A stretch of DNA of 64,000 bases from the NCBI RefSeq assembly GCF_001005725.1, contig NZ_LBIC01000004.1:310001-374000 (forward strand), written 5' to 3'. The notes beneath the pieces were generated by a model. That model ran no database searches. It was not told where the DNA came from and saw nothing but the letters and a program-made list of their open reading frames with translations. Position numbers and translations under genes: made by a program. The DNA comes from Sphingobium chungbukense (GTDB lineage Bacteria > Pseudomonadota > Alphaproteobacteria > Sphingomonadales > Sphingomonadaceae). Positions 43,024 through 50,867 of the stretch are shown here, piece by piece (the stretch's first letter is position 1; each line of letters starts with the position of its first letter).

Positions 43024-44427
43024 GTGGAAAATCAGGCAAGAAACCGGAACGTCGAACAGGCGGTGATGAAGGTGGCCAAGCTGTCTGGCGACCTGGGCAT
43101 CCGCACGCTCGACCTGCAGGCGGACATCAGCGAACTGGCGGACCGCGTCACCCATCAGGCCCGCACCATCGAGACCATCGGCGGCGCGGCGGCGCAACTG
43201 TCGCGCGACGGGGAAAGCGTGTCGCTGGCCGGGCAGGACGCGCGGGAAAAGGCGATCGCGGCGCGGGGCATCATCGATGATTCCGGACGGCAGCTATCGG
43301 ACGCCAACGCCAATTTCGTCGACCTGATCGAGCGGGTGAGCAGCCTGCATGAACGGCTGGACGGTTTCCGCAATGCGCTCAAGACCGTGGCCCATGTGAC
43401 CAGCGTGATCAGCGGCATTGCCAGCCAGACCAATTTGCTGGCCCTCAACGCCACTATCGAAGCGGCACGGGCCGGCGATGCCGGACGCGGCTTTGCCGTG
43501 GTGGCGGCGGAGGTCAAGAAGCTGGCGCAGGAAACAGCGACGGCAACCCAGACCATCGACCAGTCGATCGGCGCGTTGACCGGCGAGGCGGGCAAGATGC
43601 TGGAAGGGATCGTCCATGGCGCCGAAACCGCGCGCACGGCCCTGTCCGACACCAAGAATATCGAGCAACTGGTCGAACGGCTGGGCAATCTGATGGAGGA
43701 TCTGTCCAGCAACAGCGACGCGGTGGCGCAGCGCATCGCCTCCATGGTCGGATCGGCGGGCGAAATCCGCAGCGGGCTGGAGGCGCTGGCCAGCACCTCG
43801 ACCGACAATGCGGGCGGGCTGCACCGGCTGTCCGGGCGGATCACCATCGCCAGCGACGACACCAACCAGTTGCTGCAATTGGTGGCGGAGAGCGGCGTCG
43901 AGATTCCCGATTCCCCCTATATCGACTTCTGCCTGAACGCGGCGAAGGCGGTGAGCGGGGAATTGGAGCAGGCGCTCGCCGATGGGCGGCTGACCGAAAG
44001 CGTGCTGTTCAGCGAATATTATGCGCCCATTCCCGGCACCCATCCGACGCAATATAGCCATCCCGTCCAGCCGGTGCTGATCCCCGCGGCCAGGGTGCAG
44101 CAGGATAGGGCGCGCGCGTTCAGGGGCCTGTTCGGCATGACCTTCACCGATCGCAACAGTTTCGGCGCGGTCGCCATGCCGGAGCGGTCGTTGCCCCAGC
44201 GGCCTGGCGACGATAATTGGAACATGGAATATTCGCGCGAAGGCGTGATCTTCGATTTTCCCGATACGCGCGAGCAGAGCAAGATCACCCAGCCCTTCTA
44301 CCTCAAGGCCTATCGTCGCCTGACCGCGGAGGGAAATGTCATCCTGCTCAAGCAGGTGATCGCCTCCATCCATGTGCGGGGCAGGCATTGGGGGATTTTG
44401 CAAATGGCCTATCAGGATCAGGGGTGA
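43024..44427 (+). CDS. Soluble methyl-accepting chemotaxis protein
   Basis: 467 residues without a membrane segment or signal peptide. The central signalling hairpin is intact: [40 protein letters not shown] and [14 protein letters not shown]. Unlike normal receptors, the domain after the signalling helices (roughly 300-467) is a C-terminal sensor-like region, [20 protein letters not shown] to [11 protein letters not shown], with [18 protein letters not shown], of unknown ligand. It begins with GTG (an internal ATG at residue 15 is an alternative). It probably signals to the CheA/CheW system at 57-60 kb, but this is inferred; the two are 14 kb apart. Confidence 0.85.
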   Translation: MENQARNRNVEQAVMKVAKLSGDLGIRTLDLQADISELADRVTHQARTIETIGGAAAQLSRDGESVSLAGQDAREKAIAARGIIDDSGRQLSDANANFVDLIERVSSLHERLDGFRNALKTVAHVTSVISGIASQTNLLALNATIEAARAGDAGRGFAVVAAEVKKLAQETATATQTIDQSIGALTGEAGKMLEGIVHGAETARTALSDTKNIEQLVERLGNLMEDLSSNSDAVAQRIASMVGSAGEIRSGLEALASTSTDNAGGLHRLSGRITIASDDTNQLLQLVAESGVEIPDSPYIDFCLNAAKAVSGELEQALADGRLTESVLFSEYYAPIPGTHPTQYSHPVQPVLIPAARVQQDRARAFRGLFGMTFTDRNSFGAVAMPERSLPQRPGDDNWNMEYSREGVIFDFPDTREQSKITQPFYLKAYRRLTAEGNVILLKQVIASIHVRGRHWGILQMAYQDQG

Positions 44428-44544
44428 GGCCGGTGGCCATGGATGGCCTGTTGCCGACATCGCCACCCTCGTTACGCTTGTTACCCTGGTGGGCTTGACC
44501 CAAAGGCTCCCCGCATTGTCAGGGTGGGCGCTCAAAAGAAAAGC

Positions 44545-44572
44545 GGGACCCCAGGTCAAGTCCGGGGTGACG
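44545..44572. repeat. Intergenic palindrome of the GGACCCC/GGGGTGACG type
   Basis: GGGACCCCAGG, TCAAG, TCCGGGGTGACG form a short dyad. A degenerate relative (GATCAAGTCCAAGGTGACG) is at 53608-53626. Such elements recur between genes in sphingomonads and Caulobacter-like genomes. Confidence 0.55.
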
Positions 44573-44648
44573 TGCCATGAAAGTGTCCGCTCTTGCCCGC
44601 GCTCCGATCCGCGCTATGTCGCTTCCGGTCATCATTGCGGGAGACGGC

Positions 44649-45869
44649 ATGGGCCGCATCGTCGGGCAAATCGCCAAGGGTCTGGGCATCACGCTGCTGT
44701 TTGCGGTCATCGCGCTGTGTCTGGCGGTGACCATCGTTCCGCTCTTTCTCGACCAGATCTATTATCGGGGGCCGGTCAGCCGCCATTATGATGGTGCCCG
44801 TTTCTTCAATCCCGATGGGGAGATCGGATTGCCGGTGCCGCCGGGGAGCAACCCCCGCGGCTTCGTCGCGCGCTGGCTGACGGGGCAGGACGACCGACCC
44901 GCATGGCCCGACGCTGTCGCGGTCAAGCCCTCGCGCCCGCCCGCCTTCGCCGCGCCCAGGGGCATGGTGGCGACATGGGTGGGCCATGCGACGGTGCTGG
45001 TACAGGCGGCGGGCCTCAATATCCTGACCGATCCGATCTGGTCGGACCATGCCGGCCCCTTCCCGCCGCTGGGGCCGAAGCGGGTGGCACAGCCGGGGGT
45101 GCGCTTTGACGATCTGCCGAAGATCGACCTCATCCTCGTCAGCCACAATCATTATGACCATATGGACATTCCCACGCTGAAAAGGCTGTGGGAGCGGGAC
45201 CGGCCGAAGATCGTCACCAGCCTGGGCAATGACGCGATCCTGAAGGCCAACGGCATCCCGTCGACCGCGCTGGACTGGGGCCAGTCGGTGAGCGGCGCGG
45301 CGCTTCGCGGCCTGGGCGACGACACGGTGATCCAGTGCGAAAATTACGAACATTGTCCCGATTATCGCGTCCATGTGCTGCGCAGCCATCATTGGAGCAG
45401 CCGCTGGAACACGGACCGCAGCCGGGCTTTATGGTCCAGTTTCGTCATCGAGACGCGGGCGGGCAACATCTTCTTCGCGGGCGATACCGGGGCTGGCGAC
45501 ATGGCTTGGCCGGAAGAAGCGGCGCGGTTGGGGCCGATCAGGCTGGCGATGATCCCGATCGGCGCCTTCCGCTTCTATCCCGGGCAGATGCAGTCGGACG
45601 CGCATATCGGGCCGGAACAGGCTGTGCAGGTGTTCGAGAAACTCAGGGCCTCGACCGCGATCCCCATCCATTGGGGAACGTTCCGCCTGTCCTACGAGAA
45701 ATGGGGGACGCCGCCCAGGATGCTGGAGCTTGCCCTGCGCTGCGAAGGGATAGAGCGGAAACGCTTCGCACCGCTCAGGGCCGGGCAGTCGATCCTGGTG
45801 CCGGGCTATGCGCCAGTCCCGCGTGGCACCAAGCATTGCGACCGGCGGGCGATCGCGGCGCTGGAATAA
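44649..45869 (+). CDS. MBL-fold hydrolase, NAPE-PLD/UlaG-like
   Basis: 406 residues: an N-terminal membrane helix (GITLLFAVIALCLAVTIVPLFL) then a metallo-beta-lactamase domain with VATWVGHATVLVQAAGLNIL, the metal motif LVSHNHYDHMDIPTL, LRSHHWSSRW, FFAGDTGAGD and AIPIHWGTFRLSYE. The pattern TWVGHAT with HNHYDHMD is characteristic of bacterial N-acylphosphatidylethanolamine phospholipase D-like proteins. The start ATG has GGGAG upstream; earlier in-frame starts lie in the repeat-like region. It likely acts on membrane lipids. Confidence 0.85.
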   Translation: MGRIVGQIAKGLGITLLFAVIALCLAVTIVPLFLDQIYYRGPVSRHYDGARFFNPDGEIGLPVPPGSNPRGFVARWLTGQDDRPAWPDAVAVKPSRPPAFAAPRGMVATWVGHATVLVQAAGLNILTDPIWSDHAGPFPPLGPKRVAQPGVRFDDLPKIDLILVSHNHYDHMDIPTLKRLWERDRPKIVTSLGNDAILKANGIPSTALDWGQSVSGAALRGLGDDTVIQCENYEHCPDYRVHVLRSHHWSSRWNTDRSRALWSSFVIETRAGNIFFAGDTGAGDMAWPEEAARLGPIRLAMIPIGAFRFYPGQMQSDAHIGPEQAVQVFEKLRASTAIPIHWGTFRLSYEKWGTPPRMLELALRCEGIERKRFAPLRAGQSILVPGYAPVPRGTKHCDRRAIAALE

Positions 45870-45872
45870 GCG

Positions 45873-46391
45873 TCAGCAGTCGCCGATGCGCGTGATTTCG
45901 CGGCGGCCGGAAACGACGACGACATAATTGCCGCCGGTCTTTTCGGTTAGGCGTGCGATCCCATCCACATCGAGCAACAAATGTTCCGCACCAGTACGGC
46001 CATCCACGCGGACGGTCATCTGAATATCCTGTCCCGTGTCGTGCGGCCTGCATCTGGCAAGCGCTGAAAGGGTGGATCCATCGGTATCGAACGTCTCCAT
46101 GGCGCAGTCGTCGAATTTTTCATCGAGCATGGCCTGAATCTCCGACTTCTCCCGCAGGCGCGGTTCGCCGCAGACACTCTTTTCCTTGTTGAAGCCATCG
46201 ATCACCCCGCGCAGTTCAGACGGGATTTCCTCATCCTTGAGCGCGCGGTCGTTGAGACGCACGCCGGTCAGGATTGTACGGTCATGCCATTGGCCCAGCC
46301 GTGGCGGATTGGACGGATCATCCTGCCGGGGCGCACAGCCGACCAGCATCAGCATGCCCCATGCCGCCGAACCTGCCATCGCAAATCGCAT
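45873..46391 (-). CDS. DUF3617-like lipoprotein
   Basis: 172 residues with a lipobox (LMLVGCAPRQDD): a lipid-attached envelope protein. After it come LGQWHDRTILTGVRLNDRAL, a cysteine pair region (KSVCGEP, DDCAMETF, ARCRPHD) and a terminal IGDC. The pattern of a Gly-x-Trp opening strand with spaced cysteines is that of DUF3617. GGGGGC precedes the ATG. It is the first of three such genes within 2.7 kb; function unknown. Confidence 0.7.
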   Translation of the reverse strand: MRFAMAGSAAWGMLMLVGCAPRQDDPSNPPRLGQWHDRTILTGVRLNDRALKDEEIPSELRGVIDGFNKEKSVCGEPRLREKSEIQAMLDEKFDDCAMETFDTDGSTLSALARCRPHDTGQDIQMTVRVDGRTGAEHLLLDVDGIARLTEKTGGNYVVVVSGRREITRIGDC

Positions 46392-46512
46392 ATATGCCCC
46401 CAGCCCCGTCGGCTCAGGCAGATAGGCGTTCCAAGACCTTAAAACAGGGGAAGCCATCCATTTCGGACATGATAATCTTCCGTCGCGCGCCAATGGGAAA
46501 GATTTGGGGGCT

Positions 46513-46989
46513 TTATCCGTCGCCGCTCATCCCCCTCATCATGGCGCGGAAATTGTCGATCGTCGCGGAGGCCAGATATTCGGCCTGCATCTCCTGCGTC
46601 AGCAGTTCGACCATCTGCCGGCCCTCGATCCAAAGTTCGATGACGCCGAAGGTGCCGCCCCGCTTGCGATATTTGGCGGGCCAGCCTTCGCGCGACGCGA
46701 TCGCCATCACCTCCGCCTGGCTGAGCGTGGTGGCAAGGGCGGCATGGGTGGCGGTATAGCCGTTCTGCTGCGTAGCCTCGCCGAAGCTGTCGGCGTCGCC
46801 CTCCGCCTCGCGCAGCACTGTGCCCAGTGGATAGACTTCTATCGCCGTGCCGCGCTCGTCCCCCGCCACGGCGATCCAGCTTCCCTGTGCGACCGGCGGA
46901 AAGGGAAAGGCCTCCCCCCGCCAGAATTCGGCCAGGACCTGCGCGACATGGCGGGGATTGCGGGCTGCGATCGACAGATGGAACAGCAT
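46513..46989 (-). CDS. VOC-fold-like hypothetical protein
   Basis: 158 residues, soluble. MLFHLSIAARNPRHVAQVLA, EFWRGEAFPFPP, AIEVYPLGT and ATHAALATTL suggest a vicinal-oxygen-chelate (glyoxalase/dioxygenase) fold with His at the expected metal positions. A C-terminal helix VELLTQEMQAEYLAS is added. No activity can be assigned. It lies between two DUF3617 genes. Confidence 0.65.
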   Translation of the reverse strand: MLFHLSIAARNPRHVAQVLAEFWRGEAFPFPPVAQGSWIAVAGDERGTAIEVYPLGTVLREAEGDADSFGEATQQNGYTATHAALATTLSQAEVMAIASREGWPAKYRKRGGTFGVIELWIEGRQMVELLTQEMQAEYLASATIDNFRAMMRGMSGDG

Positions 46990-47085
46990 GGAACGACTCC
47001 CCTTCCCAAGAGATGGATGCCGTTCGGGACCATCGCATGAATCGCAGCCCAGCGCATTTTCGATCTTCCGTCGCGAATCCGCGGC

Positions 47086-47589
47086 TTAGGCCTTCGAACA
47101 TTCCCCCGTGCGCTTGCCGGTGACGTCATGGGTCGTACGCAGCACGGGGCTGCCGCCCTCCGTCCGGGTCATGGTGCTGCCCAGGGTCAGCGTATCGGCG
47201 GTGAAATTGCCCTCCAGCACGATTTCCGACGTGCCCTTGCCCGACGTGCAGGCGAGCGTCGCGATCAACCGGCCCTTGCGGACCAGCTTGTCCTTGTAGG
47301 TGCAGGCCTTGCCCTCCGCTCCCGCAAGCGCATTGGCGTCGGGCACGCCAGCGGCATCGACGGCGATGCAGGCCTTGTCCTCGCTCGTCTGCTTCAGGGC
47401 GGCCTGATATTCGGCCGGGGTGACGGTGGGCGTATTGTAGCCCGTGGTCTTGCGCGTCAGCGTCCATTCGCCGGCCTTCATCAGGACCGGTGCTTCGGTG
47501 GTTTCAGGTGCGGGTTCCGGCTTGCTACCGCAGCCGGCCAAGCCAAGAGCGAGCAAAAGCGGCCATGCCGCCAGTGCAACTTTCTGCAT
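47086..47589 (-). CDS. DUF3617-like lipoprotein
   Basis: 167 residues with a signal/lipobox LLLALGLAGCGSKPEPAPET. The mature part has MKAGEWTLTRKTTGYNTP, then cysteines in DKACIAV, GKACTYKDK, LACTSGK and TGECSKA, and beta strands of the DUF3617 type. It is likely anchored in the inner leaflet of the outer membrane; role unknown. Two hairpin repeats lie in its upstream region. Confidence 0.78.
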   Translation of the reverse strand: MQKVALAAWPLLLALGLAGCGSKPEPAPETTEAPVLMKAGEWTLTRKTTGYNTPTVTPAEYQAALKQTSEDKACIAVDAAGVPDANALAGAEGKACTYKDKLVRKGRLIATLACTSGKGTSEIVLEGNFTADTLTLGSTMTRTEGGSPVLRTTHDVTGKRTGECSKA

Positions 47590-47616
47590 ATCCTCTCCCC
47601 TGTTCTCGCTGGTTCA

Positions 47617-47660
47617 CGCATTTTGCGAGCCATCGGCCGTACCTGCCGACTTCAAAATGC
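47617..47660. repeat. Hairpin repeat, family C copy 1
   Basis: CGCATTTTGCGAGCCATCGG, CCGTACCTGCCGACTTCAAA, ATGC. The ends GCATTTTG and CAAAATGC pair. Copy 2 begins 72 nt further on in the same orientation. It lies just upstream of a DUF3617 lipoprotein start. Confidence 0.7.
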
Positions 47661-47731
47661 TTGGGCGGAACGGCGTGAGGCTCGCGCCAAGTCGCGCAAA
47701 GCGCAAGAGGAATTTGCTGGAGCCTGTTTCC

Positions 47732-47775
47732 CGCATTTTGCGAGCCGTCGGCCATGCTGGCCGACTGCAAAATGC
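47732..47775. repeat. Hairpin repeat, family C copy 2
   Basis: CGCATTTTGCGAGCCGTCGG, CCATGCTGGCCGACTGCAAA, ATGC; inner GTCGGCCA/TGGCCGAC and outer GCATTTTGC/GCAAAATGC arms pair well. It ends one base before the HNH nuclease stop codon. Confidence 0.72.
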
Positions 47776-47776
47776 T

Positions 47777-48052
47777 CTATCGCTTCTTATAAGTGGGTGC
47801 GTGGAAGTCGGGTGGCTTGGTCGCGATCCAGGCGAGAAAGCGGGCGAGTCCGGGATGGGCGCGCAAAGCGTCGGCATCGCCATAGGCACGGGCGAGTTCC
47901 GCATTGCCGAAATGGGCGTGGATGGCGCGATGGCAGATCGGGTGGACGGGCACCCTGTCCCGCCCGCCTTTGCTTTTGGGCATCGGATGATGCCATTCGA
48001 CGCGATGCCCCAGCGCGCGGCCGCAAAGCCAGCACGCCGGGGCCTGGTTCAT
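47777..48052 (-). CDS. HNH endonuclease-like protein
   Basis: 91 residues: CWLCGRALGHRVEWHHPMPK, then GRDRVPVHPICHRAIHAHFG. The pattern CxxC-HH-CHRxIH is an HNH nuclease with a zinc-knuckle, as in many small HNH proteins of unknown target. The ATG overlaps the stop of the preceding DUF3617 gene as ATGA, so the two are translationally coupled; this linkage is odd. No second domain. Confidence 0.8.
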   Translation of the reverse strand: MNQAPACWLCGRALGHRVEWHHPMPKSKGGRDRVPVHPICHRAIHAHFGNAELARAYGDADALRAHPGLARFLAWIATKPPDFHAPTYKKR

Positions 48053-48585
48053 TTCGCTGCGCAGGTTGTGCCGATCCACTTGCCGCTGGTCTTGGCCTTC
48101 ATGCTCATGTTCATGCCGTTGGGCGCGCCGGTCATCTTCATGTCCATGCGCATCGCATAGCTTTCGGGCGCGTAATCGCCGGACATGACGGCGTTCATCG
48201 TGCCGCCCTGCGACTTGCAGCTTATCTCGCCCTTCACGGAGCCGCCGCTGGCGTCGAAGCCCTTGTACGTACAATCCTTATTCTCCTGGCCGGAGAACAT
48301 CTTGCCGCTGGGGTTGGCCGCTTCTTCGGGCGAGACGCAATATTTGATCGAGGTGCGGCTCATCATCTTCTTCATCTGCTCTTTCATCTGGGCGCCGCCG
48401 CCGGGCATGTTCGGCATGTCGATGTCTTCCAGCTCATAAGTGCCCTCCCACTGGCCCGGCTTGAGCTGGACCTTCTGGACCTCCTGTTTCACCTCTTCCT
48501 TGGTCTGGGGCTCGCCGGACGGTTTTTCGCCGCAGGCCGCCAGCAGGGCCGTCGCCCCCATCAGGCCCAGTACAGTTTTGCGCAT
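48049..48585 (-). CDS. DUF3617 lipoprotein
   Basis: 178 residues, lipobox in [16 protein letters not shown]. The DUF3617 features are clear: [20 protein letters not shown], a Met-rich helix ([19 protein letters not shown]), [17 protein letters not shown] and a terminal GTTCAAK. The Met-rich stretch may bind metal or be a helical surface; this is a guess. It is divergent from uvrB (52 nt apart) and coupled to the HNH gene. Confidence 0.83.
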   Translation of the reverse strand: MRKTVLGLMGATALLAACGEKPSGEPQTKEEVKQEVQKVQLKPGQWEGTYELEDIDMPNMPGGGAQMKEQMKKMMSRTSIKYCVSPEEAANPSGKMFSGQENKDCTYKGFDASGGSVKGEISCKSQGGTMNAVMSGDYAPESYAMRMDMKMTGAPNGMNMSMKAKTSGKWIGTTCAAK

Positions 48586-48637
48586 GGATCATCCTCCCTG
48601 TTGCACCCCGCTTGGGCCGGGACCATATCAAGGCGCG

Positions 48638-50821
48638 ATGACAATTCAAATCCGCACCACGCTGGACGAGCCGGAGACCGGCGAAGGCTTCGTCCCCCAC
48701 CGCCCCGCGCGCCCCGAAAAGAGCGAGGGCGGGCGGGCGTTCAAGCTGGTTTCCGATTATGAGCCGTCGGGCGACCAGCCGACCGCCATTGCCGAACTGG
48801 TGGAAACCGCGCTGACGGGCGAGAAGGATCAGGTGCTGCTGGGCGTGACCGGCTCCGGCAAGACCTTCACCATGGCGAAGGTGATCGAGGCGTTGCAGCG
48901 ACCCGCGCTGGTGCTGGCGCCGAACAAGATTTTGGCGGCGCAGCTTTATGGGGAGTTCAAGAGCTTCTTTCCGGAAAATGCCGTCGAATATTTCGTCAGT
49001 TACTATGATTATTATCAGCCCGAAGCCTATGTGGCGCGGTCGGACACCTATATCGAGAAGGAGTCCAGCGTAAACGAGGCGATCGACCGGATGCGCCATT
49101 CGGCCACCCGCGCCCTGATGGAGCGGGACGATGTGCTGATCGTGGCGTCGGTGTCCTGTCTTTACGGCATCGGGTCGGTCGAGACCTATTCGGCCATGAC
49201 CTTCGCGATGAAGAAGGGGCAGATCGAGGACCAGCGCGAGATCATCCGCAAGCTGGTGGCGCTCCAGTACAAGCGCAACGATGCGGCCTTTGCGCGCGGC
49301 AATTTCCGGGTGAAGGGGGATAATCTGGAGATTTTCCCCTCCCACTATGAGGATACGGCGTGGCGGGTCAGCTTCTTCGGCAATGAAATTGAGGAGATTG
49401 TCGAGTTCGATCCGCTGACGGGGAAGAAGATCGCGAGCCTCGATTATGTGAAGGTCTTTCCCAATTCGCACCATGTCACGCCGGGGCCGACGCTCAAGCA
49501 GGCGATGGAGGCGATCCGCTTCGAGCTGGCGGAGCGGCTGAAGGAACTGACCGGCGAGGGCAAGCTGCTGGAGGCGCAGCGGCTGGAGCAACGGACGAAC
49601 TTCGATCTGGAGATGATCGCGGCGACCGGCTCCTGCGCGGGGATCGAGAATTATTCGCGCTTCCTGACCGGACGCCTGCCGGGCGAGCCGCCGCCGACCT
49701 TGTTCGAATATCTGCCCGAAAATGCCCTGCTGTTCGTGGACGAGAGCCACCAGACCGTGCCGCAGATCGGGGCGATGGCGCGGGGCGACCATCGGCGCAA
49801 GATCACGCTGGCCGAATATGGCTTCCGCCTGCCGAGCTGCATCGACAACCGGCCGCTGCGCTTCAACGAGTGGGACGCGATGCGGCCGCAGACGGTGAGC
49901 GTGTCCGCGACGCCGGGGCCGTGGGAGATGGAGCAGACTGGCGGCACCTTCTCCGAACAGGTCATTCGGCCGACCGGCCTCATCGACCCGCCGGTCGAGA
50001 TCAAGCCGGTCGAGGATCAGGTCGACGACCTGATCAACGAATGCCGCAAGGTCGCCGCGCAGGGCTATCGCACGCTCGTCACCACGCTGACCAAGCGGAT
50101 GGCGGAGGACCTGACCGAGTTCATGCATGAGGCGGGGATCAAGGTCCGCTACATGCACTCGGACGTCGAGACGCTGGAGCGGATCGAACTGATCCGGGAT
50201 TTGCGGCTGGGCGTCTATGACGTGCTGATCGGCATCAACCTGCTGCGCGAGGGTCTGGATATTCCCGAATGCGGGCTGGTGGCGATTTTGGATGCCGACA
50301 AGGAAGGGTTCCTGCGCTCCGAAACCTCGCTGATCCAGACGATCGGGCGCGCGGCGCGCAATGTCGAGGGGCGGGTGATCCTCTATGCCGACCGGATCAC
50401 CGGGTCGATGGAGCGGGCGCTCAATGAGACGTCCCGTCGGCGCGAGAAGCAGATGGAATATAATGCCGAACATGGCATCACGCCGCAGACGGTGAAGAAG
50501 AATATCAGCGACATCATCGCCCATGTCGCGTCGAAGGATCAGGTGACGGTCGAGACGGGGCTGGAGGACCGGCCGCATCTCGTGGGCCACAATCTGCGCG
50601 CCTATATCGAGGATCTGGAAAAGAAGATGCGCGCGGCGGCGGCGGACCTGGAGTTCGAGGAAGCCGGACGCATCCGCGACGAAATCCGCAAGCTGGAGGC
50701 GGAGGAACTGGGCCTGCCCGCCGATCAGCAGGTGGCCGCGCCGCGCGGACGTGCGACGGAGGGGAAGCCGGGGACGCGGAAGCTGCGCTACGGCAAGGTG
50801 CAGAAGAAGTTCGGGCGGTAG
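48638..50821 (+). CDS. uvrB: Excinuclease ABC subunit B
   Basis: Damage-verification helicase of nucleotide excision repair. Walker [13 protein letters not shown], the beta-hairpin [26 protein letters not shown] (DEAD-like box), [16 protein letters not shown] and a UvrC-binding C-terminal domain ([20 protein letters not shown]) are all present. 727 residues with a Lys/Arg-rich tail. The ATG follows AAGG and opens [11 protein letters not shown]; the frame upstream is antisense to a lipoprotein gene. No GTTC-type SOS box was seen in the short upstream gap. Confidence 0.97.
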   Translation: MTIQIRTTLDEPETGEGFVPHRPARPEKSEGGRAFKLVSDYEPSGDQPTAIAELVETALTGEKDQVLLGVTGSGKTFTMAKVIEALQRPALVLAPNKILAAQLYGEFKSFFPENAVEYFVSYYDYYQPEAYVARSDTYIEKESSVNEAIDRMRHSATRALMERDDVLIVASVSCLYGIGSVETYSAMTFAMKKGQIEDQREIIRKLVALQYKRNDAAFARGNFRVKGDNLEIFPSHYEDTAWRVSFFGNEIEEIVEFDPLTGKKIASLDYVKVFPNSHHVTPGPTLKQAMEAIRFELAERLKELTGEGKLLEAQRLEQRTNFDLEMIAATGSCAGIENYSRFLTGRLPGEPPPTLFEYLPENALLFVDESHQTVPQIGAMARGDHRRKITLAEYGFRLPSCIDNRPLRFNEWDAMRPQTVSVSATPGPWEMEQTGGTFSEQVIRPTGLIDPPVEIKPVEDQVDDLINECRKVAAQGYRTLVTTLTKRMAEDLTEFMHEAGIKVRYMHSDVETLERIELIRDLRLGVYDVLIGINLLREGLDIPECGLVAILDADKEGFLRSETSLIQTIGRAARNVEGRVILYADRITGSMERALNETSRRREKQMEYNAEHGITPQTVKKNISDIIAHVASKDQVTVETGLEDRPHLVGHNLRAYIEDLEKKMRAAAADLEFEEAGRIRDEIRKLEAEELGLPADQQVAAPRGRATEGKPGTRKLRYGKVQKKFGR

Positions 50822-50867
50822 AGCTTTTTCGAAGCAGGTGGTATCACCCGCTGGCTCCGTCCCCCCC

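Noticed and set aside
47617..47775. Possible CRISPR repeats
   Set aside because: Only two units, each a hairpin, with a single 71-nt spacer and no cas genes; better described as REP-like.
48586..48637. SOS (LexA) box before uvrB
   Set aside because: No GTTC-N7-GTTC or GAAC-N7-GAAC pattern in the short gap; only a weak AAGG ribosome-binding site was seen.
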